DNA of 64,000 nt. It comes from Pyrenochaeta sp. MPI-SDFR-AT-0127. Taxonomy: Eukaryota > Ascomycota > Dothideomycetes > Pleosporales > Cucurbitariaceae. The translations under genes and the position numbers were made by a program. Of this stretch, positions 9,500 through 21,281 are shown in pieces. The notes beneath the pieces are model-generated. The model did not search any database, had not been told where the DNA came from, and worked only from the letters and a program-made list of their open reading frames with translations. The stretch spans positions 222,871-286,870 of the forward strand of contig JAGTJM010000040.1 in NCBI GenBank assembly GCA_020747015.1, in the 5' to 3' direction. How positions within the stretch are numbered: the stretch's first letter is position 1; every line of letters begins with the position of its first letter.

Positions 9500-12059
9500 T
9501 CACATATTCAGCCCTCTCAGTTCAGGGCTGACGCTCTCCCTGCTTTTTAAACTTAGTCCGGCTGCCCTCTGTGCGAGCCCAATGACATCTTGCACTTTAT
9601 TTCCTTGCGCTATCCCTACAGCCAGAGCACCACAAAACGTATCTCCAATGCCATTTACACTAACGACCTCATGCGCTTCTAGTATTTTCTCTGGTGGGAA
9701 TAGTCGCACGTATAGGCCACCAACTCCGCTTTGGTTTTCCGCATTCATATTCCTCGCGAGAACGTAGGGCCTGTCCGCATTATTGTGAAGTTCTGGCGCA
9801 TCGGTGGCGAGGACTTTTGTAAGTAGAACTCCCTGTGAACCCAATTTGGTGAGAATAGTAGGGAAGAAAGGAAGAAGCTTTATAGCTTGTTGTGGAATGC
9901 CTTGATCAACTATTTCAGACGTGGTCGTGTACGCTAAAGGCACACGGAGACCGGATGGTGGAATACCAAGTGCGTCGATGACGGTGAACCAGTCGGGACT
10001 GTCAAAATAAGAGGCTTGGTGTGCGAAGTCATGGATTGCAGCGAGTTCGTAGGTGTTTGGTGTTATAATGTCCGCAAGAGGATTGGGAAATGTGTGAAGT
10101 GTGTCATTGTGCGAGGAGGGTTCAACAGGAGGAAAGATACGAATCGCTTTTGCTGTAGAGACAGGTTCGAAGATTGTTGTCGTTGTGGGATGGCGTGCGG
10201 CCTGGAGCCAGGTGGTTAGCGCCGAAGCTGACCAATTTGCATCTGCGACAAAGACTTTGGGTCGACTTGAAGATTTTTCGAAGAGGGAAACTGCGAGGTC
10301 ATTGGTAGTGTCTTGTGGGATGGTTTCCAAGATTGACATGTCAGCCATGGCAAGCGCAAGATCTTTGTTGATGTTGTTAACAGCAACGTACTGTGCGGTC
10401 CTGGATGGTTTCGGAAGTATCTTGATACCAGAGACTGACATGCCTTCTCCTCGAAGCTGGGCCAGCGCTGCGTTTCCGCTGAGATCGTCTCCGATCGCGC
10501 TGTGCAGGTGGACCGAGGAACCAAGGAGGTGGACAGCTTTGGCAATGTTATGTGCTACACCTCCAAGCGTTTGGTTGATCACTGCTGGGTTGGATGTGTG
10601 TGGCAGTGGATCGGTCTGGCTAATAGTGTTGGCGAAGGGAGCGTAATCACATGAGAAATCAACAGCAAGAGCGCCCGCCACGATTATATCGGCATTCGAT
10701 AGAGTCGCAGAAGTGGATGAAACAGATGTAGTAGGGGTTGAAGAAGGCTCTGAGGATGACAAAGATGCATTGCTGTGCTGACCCTCGGGTGTAGCCGCAG
10801 GACTCGACATGACTGGTGTGAAGTAGGAACGATGCCATCTACATACTTACAATCAGCGCCAGTTCTACAATCAAGCATCAAGAGTGCTGGCTCACCCTCG
10901 TGCTTCTTCCTGTTTCGCTTCAAGAATGGCAAGTTCTCGCGCTACAATAGTCGCGCGCTTGACGTTCGATTCAATCAATGCTCTGTTGGCAGGTATGCTC
11001 TTGCCTTTGGTGAGCTCCTTGATCTTGGATAGCACAAACGGTGTATTGTCTTTGCCAGACACGTTCGAGGCATCGGCTTGTCGTAAGGCTTCCGCAATGA
11101 CAACGTCCATTTCATCCTTCGGTATGGCGAATTCTGACGGAACAGGGTTGGCGAAGAGGAGGCCAGATGAAATTTGGAGAGAATGTTGTGCATCTGGTCT
11201 CTTGGTTAGTGAGCGGCATCCATTGAAAGGAGAAACTCACGGATTATCGCAGCGGCCTCAATCTCGTCTGCTATGGTAGTTGGGCTCTTCACACCACTGT
11301 CCCTCGACCAGAAGGCAGGAAAGTCTACACTTCCCTTGCGCCCATCTGCGAATGTGCCTACGCCTACACCTTCGGTCTCAAGGTATTCAATTGTCCTTGC
11401 TATGTCAAGGAAACTCTTGCAGCCGCTTGAGATGACGGTGACTGGAGTTCTGCCCAGCTCAGTCAGATCCGCAGAAATGTCCATGCTTGACTCTGCACCA
11501 CGATGGACACCTCCAAGACCACCTGTACCAAAGATTTTAATCCCGGCAAGATGCGCTAGCAGCATGGTCCCAGATATAGTTGTGCCCCCATTGAACAGCT
11601 TGCTGGTGAGTCTCATACCACCCACATAGCTGAGATCTCGTCTTGAGAGCTTCAGAGTGCTTGATTTGCCAGCTGACGAGGCCAATCTTATAATCTCTTC
11701 TGGATCCATGCCTACACGTGCTACCCCATCCACAATGCCGATAGTCGCAGGCACACCACCATTGGTTCGGACCACGCTTTCGAGGAGGGAAGCCAGCGCT
11801 ACGTTTTCGGGATATGGAAAGCCTGGAGCATTTTATTAGCTACCAATGCACTTGAAGAAGCTACAGCATGCCAACCATGGGTATAAATCGTCGTCTCCAG
11901 CGCGACGACAGGCTTGTTTGAGTTTACCGCTTCCCGCACCTCGTCTGATACGCGGAAGAAGCCATTGTTAGTGAGGCAGCGCCTTCCAATGGACGCAGCT
12001 GCTCCCAGGTTGCGAGCGAATAGCTGCGGCCTGCCCACTGCTTTGGAGAGGAGCGTCAT
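9500..12059 (-). CDS. Pseudouridine-5'-phosphate glycosidase / PfkB kinase fusion
   Basis: Four exons on the minus strand: 12059-11876, 11822-11241, 11193-10896 and 10838-9500, giving 800 aa. Introns are 53, 47 and 57 bp; the first donor is a weak GTTGGC. The N-terminal half is the IndA/YeiN glycosidase family (VALETTIYTHG, FPYPENV, RTNGGVPATIG, GGVHRGAE). The C-terminal half is a PfkB sugar kinase (AGALAVDF start; NGIGDTFCGA near the end with the catalytic Asp, one residue off the usual GAGD). In bacteria the kinase YeiC phosphorylates pseudouridine and YeiN splits the product into uracil and ribose 5-phosphate; fusion puts both steps in one chain. The first 30 residues are basic and amphipathic-looking (LLSKAVGRPQLFARN), possibly a mitochondrial presequence. 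It is divergent from OST1, 235 bp away. Confidence 0.92.
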
Positions 12060-12294
12060 AGTATTGAATTTGCGCTGGTGGGCTCTGGCTGGAGCTGTGG
12101 AGGGGTGAGTTAAGCTGCGGCATAAAGCTTGGCAACGGGGGCGCGGAGGTGCCTGGGGAACTCCGAAGAGAACACGACACGCAACGCTACAGCCCGCATA
12201 CGCAACATCTCAAAGCCACCCAACACCCCAACGTCCCGCCTTTTTGTTACTCATCAGCTTCACAGATGCTTGGGAAGCTTGATTGCCAGCAATT

Positions 12295-13838
12295 ATGAGG
12301 TCAACTTCCCTCTTTGCAAGCTGCCTAGCAGCTCTTTCGAGCTTCGCATGCGCCGAATTGAACCTCTCCGAACCGCTGCTGTCGAAGCAATTGCTACCGA
12401 GTACCTTCAAGCCACCACAAGTATTCAAGAATGCCAACTTGGTCCGCACAACCAATCTCGACAAGGCATATCCCAGGGAAACCATCAATGTCATAATTGA
12501 GAACATTGACTCGAAACCCCAATCCAAATATTATCTGCCTTTTGAGACGAGCCTGATATCAAAGATTGGAGGGCTGGAAGTAAGAGATAAGAAGGCCCCC
12601 GAAAATGGAGCATTCAAGGTCGAGGTAGCAGGCTTTGATACGGAAAGGTAGCTTGCGATTGAACCGCTGTGACAAGATAGGCTGGCTGACAGACTTCCAG
12701 CACCACTGAGTTCTACCTCATCCATCTCCCCGAGCCCCTTGCACCCAAGGCGCAACAAACCCTGGCCATCTCCTACTCCGTCCTTTCAACCCTCAAGCCT
12801 GTCCCCGCTGAGCTCGCTCAGACAGCCAAACAGTACCTTCAGTACACTTTCAGCGCATATGCACCTTCCGCCTATGTGACCGAGAAGCAGAAGACCAAGG
12901 TCAAATTCCCGAACAGCGATGTACCAGACTACACCACTCTCCCCGCCGACCTTAATGAAGAGAAGAAGGCGGACCCGCAAAAGCAAGGCTCCACCTTCAC
13001 GTATGGCCTGTATAACAACGTGCCAGCTGGCGCGCAACAGCTTGTCAGCGTGCGCTACGAGTTCACCAAGCCCATCACACACGCCACAGTTCTCGAACGC
13101 GATCTTGAAGTCTCACATTGGGGTGGCAATCTGGCGTCTGAGGAGCGCTACTGGCTCGTCAACCAAGGCGCTGGGCTCAAGAACCATTTCTCCCGCGTCG
13201 AGTGGCAGAAGCAGTCGTACATGAACCCGCCTACCTTCGCCCTCAAGGGCTTGAATCTGCCATTGGCTCCCGGTGCGGTTGACCCGTACTTCACCGACGA
13301 TATTGGCAACGTGTCGACCTCGAGGTTCCGCCCGGGCAAGAAGGAGGCATTGCTGGAGTTGAAGCCCCGCTACCCTGTCTTTGGAACCTGGAAGTACAGC
13401 TTCCGTGTTGGCTGGAACGCTGATCTGTCAACCTACCTTCGCAAACTGTCCACTGGCGAGACCTACGTTCTCAAAGTGCCCTTCCTCGAGGGACCCCGTG
13501 CCGGCGAAGGCATCTCCTACGGCCGCGTGAATCTACGCGTCATTCTTCCTGAGGGCGCCACAAACGTCAAGTTCTCCACTACCGTTCCACTTGTAGCCAA
13601 CACAACGAGCTTGCACAAGACCTTCATGGATACTCTTGGCCGCACAACGCTGAGCTTGACGGCCATTAACCTTGTTGATGAGTTCAGAGACCGAGACTTG
13701 ATTGTCACATATGACTATCCCTGGACTGCGGGGTACAGGAAGCCCATTGTCATTACCTTGGGCCTCTTCGCTGTCTTTGCGGTGACCTATGTGCTTGGGA
13801 CCATTGACACCAGCATTGGAAAGAAAAAGACGGCATAA
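12295..13838 (+). CDS. OST1: Oligosaccharyltransferase subunit OST1 (ribophorin I)
   Basis: Two exons, 12295-12647 and 12701-13838, joined across a 53-bp intron (GTAGCT ... CAG); 496 aa. Subunit of the ER-membrane oligosaccharyltransferase that transfers the Glc3Man9GlcNAc2 glycan to Asn in Asn-X-Ser/Thr. Features: a signal peptide (LFASCLAALSSFACA), a long lumenal domain with ribophorin I motifs (SHWGGNL, EERYWLVNQGAGLK, FSRVEWQ) and one C-terminal membrane segment (VITLGLFAVFAVTYVLG) with a lysine-containing tail. Length and layout match fungal ribophorin I. The start is the ATG at 12295 just before the hydrophobic stretch; an in-frame upstream TTG is not used. Confidence 0.96.
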
Positions 13839-14125
13839 AGCATTGGTGGAGCGAGAGGTAAATAAGATACTGGAGAAGATAGAAGTCCCAGAAAAGTCGA
13901 GTTGTTGGCGTCAACGGTTGCCTTGAGCTGGATTCAGCGCAGATGTATGTCCGGTAGCCAGTTTTCCAAATTTTCGTTTATCCATGTAGAACAATCAGAT
14001 ATCGGGTTCATTTTCTGTCATTTGCTTCATTTCCATGCAAAAAAAGGGTATCATACCAATATTGCCTCCGTCTTCCTCTCCCTCAACCCATACACTTTTC
14101 ATAAACGAAGCTCTTTATCGCCACA

Positions 14126-15130
14126 TCAGAATGGATCGCCCACGCCCTTGACCCGATGGACATGCCTCACCACAATTCTAACTCCCTCTTTAATCCCCAA
14201 CCTCCGAACCTCACTACGCACATCCAACGCAATCAAATCCGCAATCGCAACACTGCGATGCGTCCCTGCCACACAGCATACACTCATCGCCACTTCTCTC
14301 TTCCCCTTTACACCCTTGCGCCGCTGTCTAGCCCCAAAGTCCAGCAGGTCAGCGACAGCTTGCCGTATCGCCTCTCTTGCACGGCGGTCGCGCAGGACTT
14401 GTGCTTGGATGACAGGTGAGAGGCCGGAGTACGTTGCGCATAGTTCTGATGGAGGAACATGCATGTTTGATGCGTTGATGGTGTAGAGGTGTGGCATTGG
14501 GGGGTCGCGCTGAGGTAGGTGGGTGTCTAGTAGTTCAGTGAAGGCTTTGGAGGTGGATGTGCGGTCTATGCTGTAGGTTATGATGTAAATTGTTGGATGA
14601 CGACTCGGTTCATGAGTGCGAGGATGATGATGTAGAGGTGGTGTGATTATGGAGCGCAAAGGATGAGCGGGTGGACAGTCTGGTGCTGGTGGGCGGTTGT
14701 GGTTAGGTTTGTAGAGAGGCGGCGCGCCATCCATGTAGATGTTTGGGGTTGACATTTTCTGTTGCTTTGGGCGAGATGCAAGATCAAAGTGTACATGTCT
14801 GGCTGCTGGGTTTTGAAGGCTCTTATTCCGTTCCTTAGCAAAGACGGGCCTGTGTTGTGCTTGTTCTCTTCCCAAGTGACCTGTAGTTCGCTTGGGATCT
14901 CGAGATACCATAGCAGGTACCTGTCTTTCCGTTAGAGTAATTGTTGTGCGTTCGGGTATTTGGGTTATTGGTAGCAATTTGGTACGAAGTTCTGGTGGAT
15001 GAATATGCAACTTTGTGAGGGTCAAGTGAGAAATGCAGGATATCGTGTTGATGGATTCGCTGTAGGATTGATGGAGCGTGCAGGTAGGACAGACGAAATG
15101 AGGTCGCGCATGGCCGCGGCAGACGAACAT
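14126..15130 (-). CDS. Protein with RapZ C-terminal-like domain, long variable N-terminus
   Basis: Open frame of 334 aa from ATG at 15130. The last ~150 residues resemble the C-terminal domain of the bacterial RNase adaptor RapZ: IYIITYSI strand, then SGLSPVIQAQVL, then CVAGTHRSVAIAD (compare bacterial CTGGxHRSV), then VVRHVHR and the end GDPF. The N-terminal P-loop kinase half of bacterial RapZ is absent. The first 120 residues include a Cys/His cluster (CRGHARPHFVCPTC), then His/Pro-rich low complexity. The true start is uncertain: ATG at 14755, with an A-rich context, would give 210 aa covering the conserved part, and an intron in the N-terminal half is possible. The function in fungi is unknown to me; the bacterial domain binds RNA or phosphate-type ligands. 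A smaller relative lies at 32021-32571. Confidence 0.72.
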   Translation of the reverse strand: MFVCRGHARPHFVCPTCTLHQSYSESINTISCISHLTLTKLHIHPPELRTKLLPITQIPERTTITLTERQVPAMVSRDPKRTTGHLGREQAQHRPVFAKERNKSLQNPAARHVHFDLASRPKQQKMSTPNIYMDGAPPLYKPNHNRPPAPDCPPAHPLRSIITPPLHHHPRTHEPSRHPTIYIITYSIDRTSTSKAFTELLDTHLPQRDPPMPHLYTINASNMHVPPSELCATYSGLSPVIQAQVLRDRRAREAIRQAVADLLDFGARQRRKGVKGKREVAMSVCCVAGTHRSVAIADLIALDVRSEVRRLGIKEGVRIVVRHVHRVKGVGDPF

Positions 15131-18100
15131 TACTATAGGCTTCGTCGAGCTCGTTGACACGAGATGGGGTACGCAGAGAGATGGGGTGTTGATGAGAGTC
15201 GAAAGCCAGGGCTGGTTAGGAAGGAGAGCTGAGGCTCAAGGATATCAGCAGTGAAAGAAGAATAAACATTGAGGATAAAGATATGGCTTGCTATGTTTGC
15301 TTGATATTTGCGAAACCCACGTTAAGCGACTGATGTAGTACATGTCTCGCTATGCCAATCGCTTCATTGACGTCAGGCAAGTCGGTAGGGGTGACAGTGT
15401 TGCGTGGAGTCACAGAGCGATCTGATGATAAGGAAATGTGGTTGTACAGTTTTCGAAGTCACTTCCTGCCATTGGAGGACTTCTTTCAAACTTGATTGAA
15501 AGTCAAAGGAAAGTACTGAGAATAGACTGGGGGTATTCAGACTTCCCTTTGTGGTGGAAGAGGAAGTTGTTGAGAGATGGACCATTTGAAGAAGGAAAGA
15601 AGCAAGAATCAAAACTAGATCATTGACAACATGCTCAGTACGCACTCATCGACAGCACTTCACATCGTTGGCGTTTCACAAGGCGTTCTATGGGGTGGGC
15701 CTGTCATTGTGTATCATTCACGCATCTTATCAAAGCCAAAGTCTGTCATACGAAAGGCATCTCTATCTCTCAATTCACTGTTCAAGCGCGACTCACTTGC
15801 TGCTTCACGACATGCCCAGACTGGGCAGGAAGCGAAGAGAATGAAAGAAACCAAATAGGTAAGGGGGATGAAAACTTTTACGCGGAACAAGAGGACGAGG
15901 ATGCCGAAGCATGGAACAACACCTACCATCAAAACAATATCAGTAACAAGGTATTCCCAGTTACCGGGGAGAGAATCCTCTGCACACCATGGCAAGGACA
16001 CGCATCAAGCCCACAACCTCGACGATTCCTAAATTAAGATTTTTTTGCTTTGCATCTCAACACATTACATCGACGCCCCGGCAACTTTCTTTTTTGCGAG
16101 CTGAGAATAACTTTGGGAGATACGACGATCTAGCATTGACCAGATCAGGATTCCTTGCGTCAACCGATCGATCTCAAACTGGCCTTGATTATTGGCTCCA
16201 CAAAACCATGACTTAGCCATGACTTGTCGCCGTCATGATGCTCGAGGATCATAGAAACCACCCCGCTGATGCGAGACAAGGCGCGTATGCATGGTCCACC
16301 ACAAGATTGCGCGACGTGGCTTCTTGCGAGTCGTTCAAGCAAGAGAAGCAAGTTTTGCAAGGACCAATCTCCGTGGGTATCCGCAAGCTGTGACGCAGAA
16401 TGAGAGAGATGGAGAGAAGAGGTCAAGGCGAGGCGGTGAAGAAAACGTTGACGAGAGAAGATGAAAAAAAAAAAGCGCTCAATGCAGATCAATGGCCGAA
16501 ACACAATTCTTCAAGATTTGCTAGTAAAGTTCAGACGCACTTACGGTTCATTCTAGGTCAAGGGCGACGTTTCCTGTCTCTCTTAATTGAGCAATCTCTC
16601 GACTGCTTGCTCGTCTCGCTGAATGCTAGAGGGTCATCATGAATACTATACGCAGCCGCGCCGGAGGACCACGCAGACCCTCATCATGGATGATATCAAG
16701 GTCCGCCTGGCAAGAAGAATACCGACAAGCTTCTCCCAACGGCGCAGAAAGCGGGTCTTCTCCGCAACAGTCTTGCGCGCCGCCGCTGCACGACATCTGT
16801 CGCTCATTACACCCGGACGAGGGTACGTGGTTCACTGTGCTCGCCTGGTAGCGTTCCTGCATGACATAGATGATTGACCATGCGATGATTACCTGCTTCG
16901 GTATGCGACTCTTTCCGGTATTCAGGCCTTACCTGCAGACTCGGGGTTTTACAGATGATCTACGGACCGACAGCGGTCCCTTCGCTTGCGTTGGGCTCCC
17001 ATCTTCCGCGTCAAATGATTCTGTCCGCATAATCACAATGACTTGCTTCAGCCCCCCAGTCAGATCAACCCTTGGAGGCGTTTCCAATACCTCTGTGATG
17101 CATGGTGTAAGCGAATCAATAGGTTTCGACTTGCAGGTTGGGCATTGCTGATGCAGGACATTGAGCATGCACGTGGTCCAGATCGCGTAACCCACCATCT
17201 GGACTCGACGCCCGTCATTTCGATGATTGTCGTTGAGCAGCCTCACGGACACTATGATCGATCCGCAAGCTCCTAGGTTTGCTTTTGCCGGGGAAGAGAT
17301 GTTGTGCGTCCGGTCGTTGGTGGAGGCCAAGCTGGCCCAGAACGGCGGATTGACGTATCGATGGCTGAAGCCAAATTTGCGGCAGAACCGACTCGGAGGC
17401 AGTCAGATTGTGCATCTCCGGAGCAAATGTGTAGAAAGGATTATTTTGGAAATAATGTTGCAACGGGGTTGGGGTCGCTGTACATGCCAGAACTCGCAAT
17501 ATCCATCCTGCGAATAATAGACGTTGTTGTGACGCAAAGAAGTGCCGCGAAGGCCATCAGCAGCAAATCGGCCCGTTCAGGGAGTCGTTCGATTCATCGT
17601 CCGACATGCAGACATGGTAGGCCATGCGCGATTTTTTGGAAGAGGGACAACAAACGTTAAAAACAGGCCATATGGGCATGAGTGGACTACGGTATCCAAT
17701 CCCATCCTCTTAGACGACTTTTCTTTACCCTGATTACTGTTAGTCTCGAGCATCCATGACCCTATGCTGCATTGTTCCTCTACTCTACCTCCTGTGGAAG
17801 ACGTAACCTTACTTTAGAAAGCAACGCAACAGGTAAAATGGTCTGATTAATGACCAGATGGACTTTGCAACTTCCCCATAGACACGGGAAATACGATCGG
17901 AAACGTCTGTCGCGTCACTCTTCTGCCCCAGGTTCCAGCCTGCGCTCCTTCTTCAGCTCCGCTCCTGAGTTTCGGGATCGGGGTCAGGGGGCCGTACACG
18001 CCACCAACACCTTGTCTCTGCGCCTCAAAAACCTTGGGGACAAGATTTGAACATGTCCCGGAGAATTTCTTCTGCACGTCCAACTCTATGCAGGCATGAA

Positions 18101-21100
18101 GCTGGCGCTTTCATACAGATAGATGAGCCAGAAAAGGGGACCTGGCAGCTGCAAAAGAAGCATATGCACATGCAAAAGCAAATAGTGAAGCTGGCCGCCC
18201 TGCCGTATAGAAACTGCACGTGTGCATCTTGCATGGCCGCATTCTGGGGCTAATGTCGGTTGAAGATGCCTGCGGGAGGTGCCTCTTGCCGACGCCATAC
18301 TCTTTGATCGGTGAGGGACGAGGCGCTTGGGATTGGCGAATGCAACCCGGAGCGGAGCAAACTCTGTGCTACCGTGGCGCCCCTCGCTCCCGATCCGAAA
18401 TGTTGTCCATTTGCTCACAACGCCGAACAGTTGATGTTCGGTATTGTGCGGCACGGGACGTTGGGTTTCATTTGCTGCAATTTGGCTTTGTGGCATCCTA
18501 CGCCGCTCATTCTAATCAGAGTCATCTCTCCTCCCGCGAACCTGTGACACTGAGGTAACATCTGCAGAAGGGAGGCGCGGATGGCGCGGGAGATGGAGTC
18601 CGCGCTGTCATTATCGATGTTCCTCTTCACCTTCTCTTTGCGTCAGCCTCCTGGTCGCCTGGAGTTTCGCTTGCCGCTGTAGACAGGTCAGTGCAGCTGT
18701 CAGCCTGGCGATCAAACAATCCGGGGTCCAGATAGTCATGTGGCTGTGCGGGCAAGTCCTTTTTGGTGCGGAGTTGAGCTCTCGGTTTCGGTCTCTCTTT
18801 CTGGCGAGTAATTGATGTCTCGTGATCAGAAAAAAAAAATAACATGAATGCCTCAGGGGATCTAATAGGACCTTTTCATTCACCGCTGCTCGCAAAGAAC
18901 CGCTATCCGGCATGAGCCTGCTATCCGCTCAGAGCCGTGCCGCAAAAAGCACAAAAGAAGAAACTCGTGGTTTCGTGGTTGGCCCCGTCGTGGCAATGCC
19001 ATCGCCGGACAGACCGTCCGGGTGTCGGTACGTGCTCTCCGACGAGGCCGAAGTACTTCCATCTCTTATCTTTTGGATCTGTGGTGACAGGAAAATACTT
19101 CCGCTTCCAATCAGACAGCTAAGCCAGATAGCCCATGAACTCGCATCTGCGCTCGGCGTTCATGCGTTCATTTCCACCACACACATGAGATGTGCAATCC
19201 CCAGCTTTGGGCTTACTCCGGCCGTACAGGCTCAAGCGACCACAAACGCCCAACATGCACGGAAGCGTCTCCGGCAAATCCTGGTTGGCCAGATGCGTTC
19301 ATGGGGTCCCAACGACACGGATGGGAACCGCTTCTGCCCAACGTCTCCCGGCTTGAATGGCGGTCCTCGTCCCGAACCAAAGTCTGCCCGCAGTTGTGAT
19401 GTGCAAAATCTGGGCACCAAGTTGTCAGCAGAAATGCCGTTCAAATAAGACGCAAGAATGAGGCACAGACATGCACATCGTGTAGCGCCATGGAACAAGA
19501 ACAGCCTGTCACAAGTTCCCTTTCCAGAATACGATCGACACGCGTATTGGGACGTAAGTCAATTTTAGAGCTGGGCTTGCATTGCGGTCTGCCCAAACTG
19601 ATCGACAACCCACAATTTACGCCCAGAGGAGGAACATGCACGCTCTAGCAGCGCTTTTGTTTTCCATCACGCAAGCACATTTTCTATCATGGTCCAACTA
19701 CAGCAACATTAACCGCAGAAAATGACCTCAACAAACAGCCCGAATCGCGCCCCCCCCTTCGTCTATCTCACACATCTGTCAGCGCCAGTTCAGCCTCAGA
19801 CGTCGTCTACCCTCGCATTTATGCGGCCGAGGAATCCCTTTTGGGAGCTGTGGCGTTTGTCACTAGAACATTCGTATGGAGTTCGTCGGAAGGTTCCGTC
19901 TCCCGCTGCCATTTGCCAAAGTTACCTTGCCACGCCTGCCAACCGCCCTTGTGGTCATGCTGAGACATTAGGGTCAGCAAAACACGATGTGGCGTTGCGG
20001 TTCAGGAACTGTCATTCCAGGACAGACGAGCTGGACTGGAAGATGGTACACCATGCCATGATCTTCATATGCATGTGTGGGGGTGAAGCATTGATCGACC
20101 GCTAAGGTTGGGCTGCTATGTAGTTGGATACGAAAGACTGAGAGGTCTGGATGTACCGAGTTACCCCTGTTGAGATCGCGTCGACGCAACATGTACCGCG
20201 CGACACGTGGTATGTACGCTTTACTCGTACGATTTCTTGGTCGCTCTTGGCGATGCTGCGGCGTTGTGTCCGCCTAAATTTGATTGATATTCGGCAAGTG
20301 TCAGGTGGTAAGAGTAGTGTCTGGCGGATATTTTGAGTTTACTCGTGCTGAGCACGTGGATCGAGCGTGGCAGTTGCCTCCCGCGTTACTAAAATGTAAC
20401 AATGCTGTTTGGAGTAACTTGCGCGATTGCAACATGTCGTGTGGAGCGTTGTGGAAATGGCATGGTCATTTCTCCACAGTTGCAGGAGTCAGTGCGGCGA
20501 AAAAGTGGAAGAAGGTTTCATATTCGAGCGCACAAAGCGGTAGTCCCGCAACTACTTTTAAACTTGTGACCCAATGGCCAGCCGTACACCCTTCAATTTT
20601 CATATGATCGACGTCCAAGTACCATGATAGAGTTTGACAACTTCGCTTCCATTAGATAACAGTCCATCTGAGACGTGGGAATCTCTCAAACGGTTGAGGC
20701 GTCCATGGCCAACCAACCATCTATTCATCGTCCAAGACATTCGTCAAGGAACGTACATGTAATACACCGAAGAAAGGCCGTTAGCTGAGGGCAAATGGCC
20801 CAAAAGCAAAAAAAAAAGTAAGCCAATACGGAATAGGCGCGCGACAGGACCAACAAGGAAAACCGAGAATGAAGACAGCGGCTCCTACCGAACGCGGTCA
20901 ACATCTCCCTTCCCAAGCCCAATCAGTTTAAATCTTGGATGGTCAAGTCAAGAATTCCTCCGAGTCGCAATTCCACCAAGTCCAGGGTATAGTCATGTCC
21001 TCACCGATGAGGGAAACAATTTCAAAGTACCGCCCAGGCATGCTTGTGTACATTGAAACATGCAGAAAATGGTTTCAGCGCTAACCGCCCGATGATGATG

Positions 21101-21281
21101 CGTATGTGCGTGATGCCTAGAATGATAGGGAATACAAAAATAACAATACGCGCCAAGATAAATGCAGGAAATGCGAATACATAGAGGAATATACACAGGG
21201 TACGTGTGCGAGGCCACGGCGCAGATCGCGGAGTTGGATATCCAAACCAAACATGCGATGAGGGGCGTCTCCGGGTTACGT
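15131..21281. other. Gene desert of about 6 kb
   Basis: I find no frame with a recognisable domain, consistent splice joins or a plausible start context on either strand. ORFs up to about 178 codons occur (for example 18912-19448) but look like chance frames in DNA of mixed composition. A run of 12 A lies near 16466. The stretch probably holds the upstream region of the RapZ-C-like gene and the 3' side of the Zn2Cys6 gene. Unannotated ncRNA cannot be excluded. Confidence 0.5.

Noticed and set aside
18912..19448. 178-codon ORF in the gene desert
   Set aside because: No recognisable domain, no start context, overlapped by ORFs on the other strand; chance frame.
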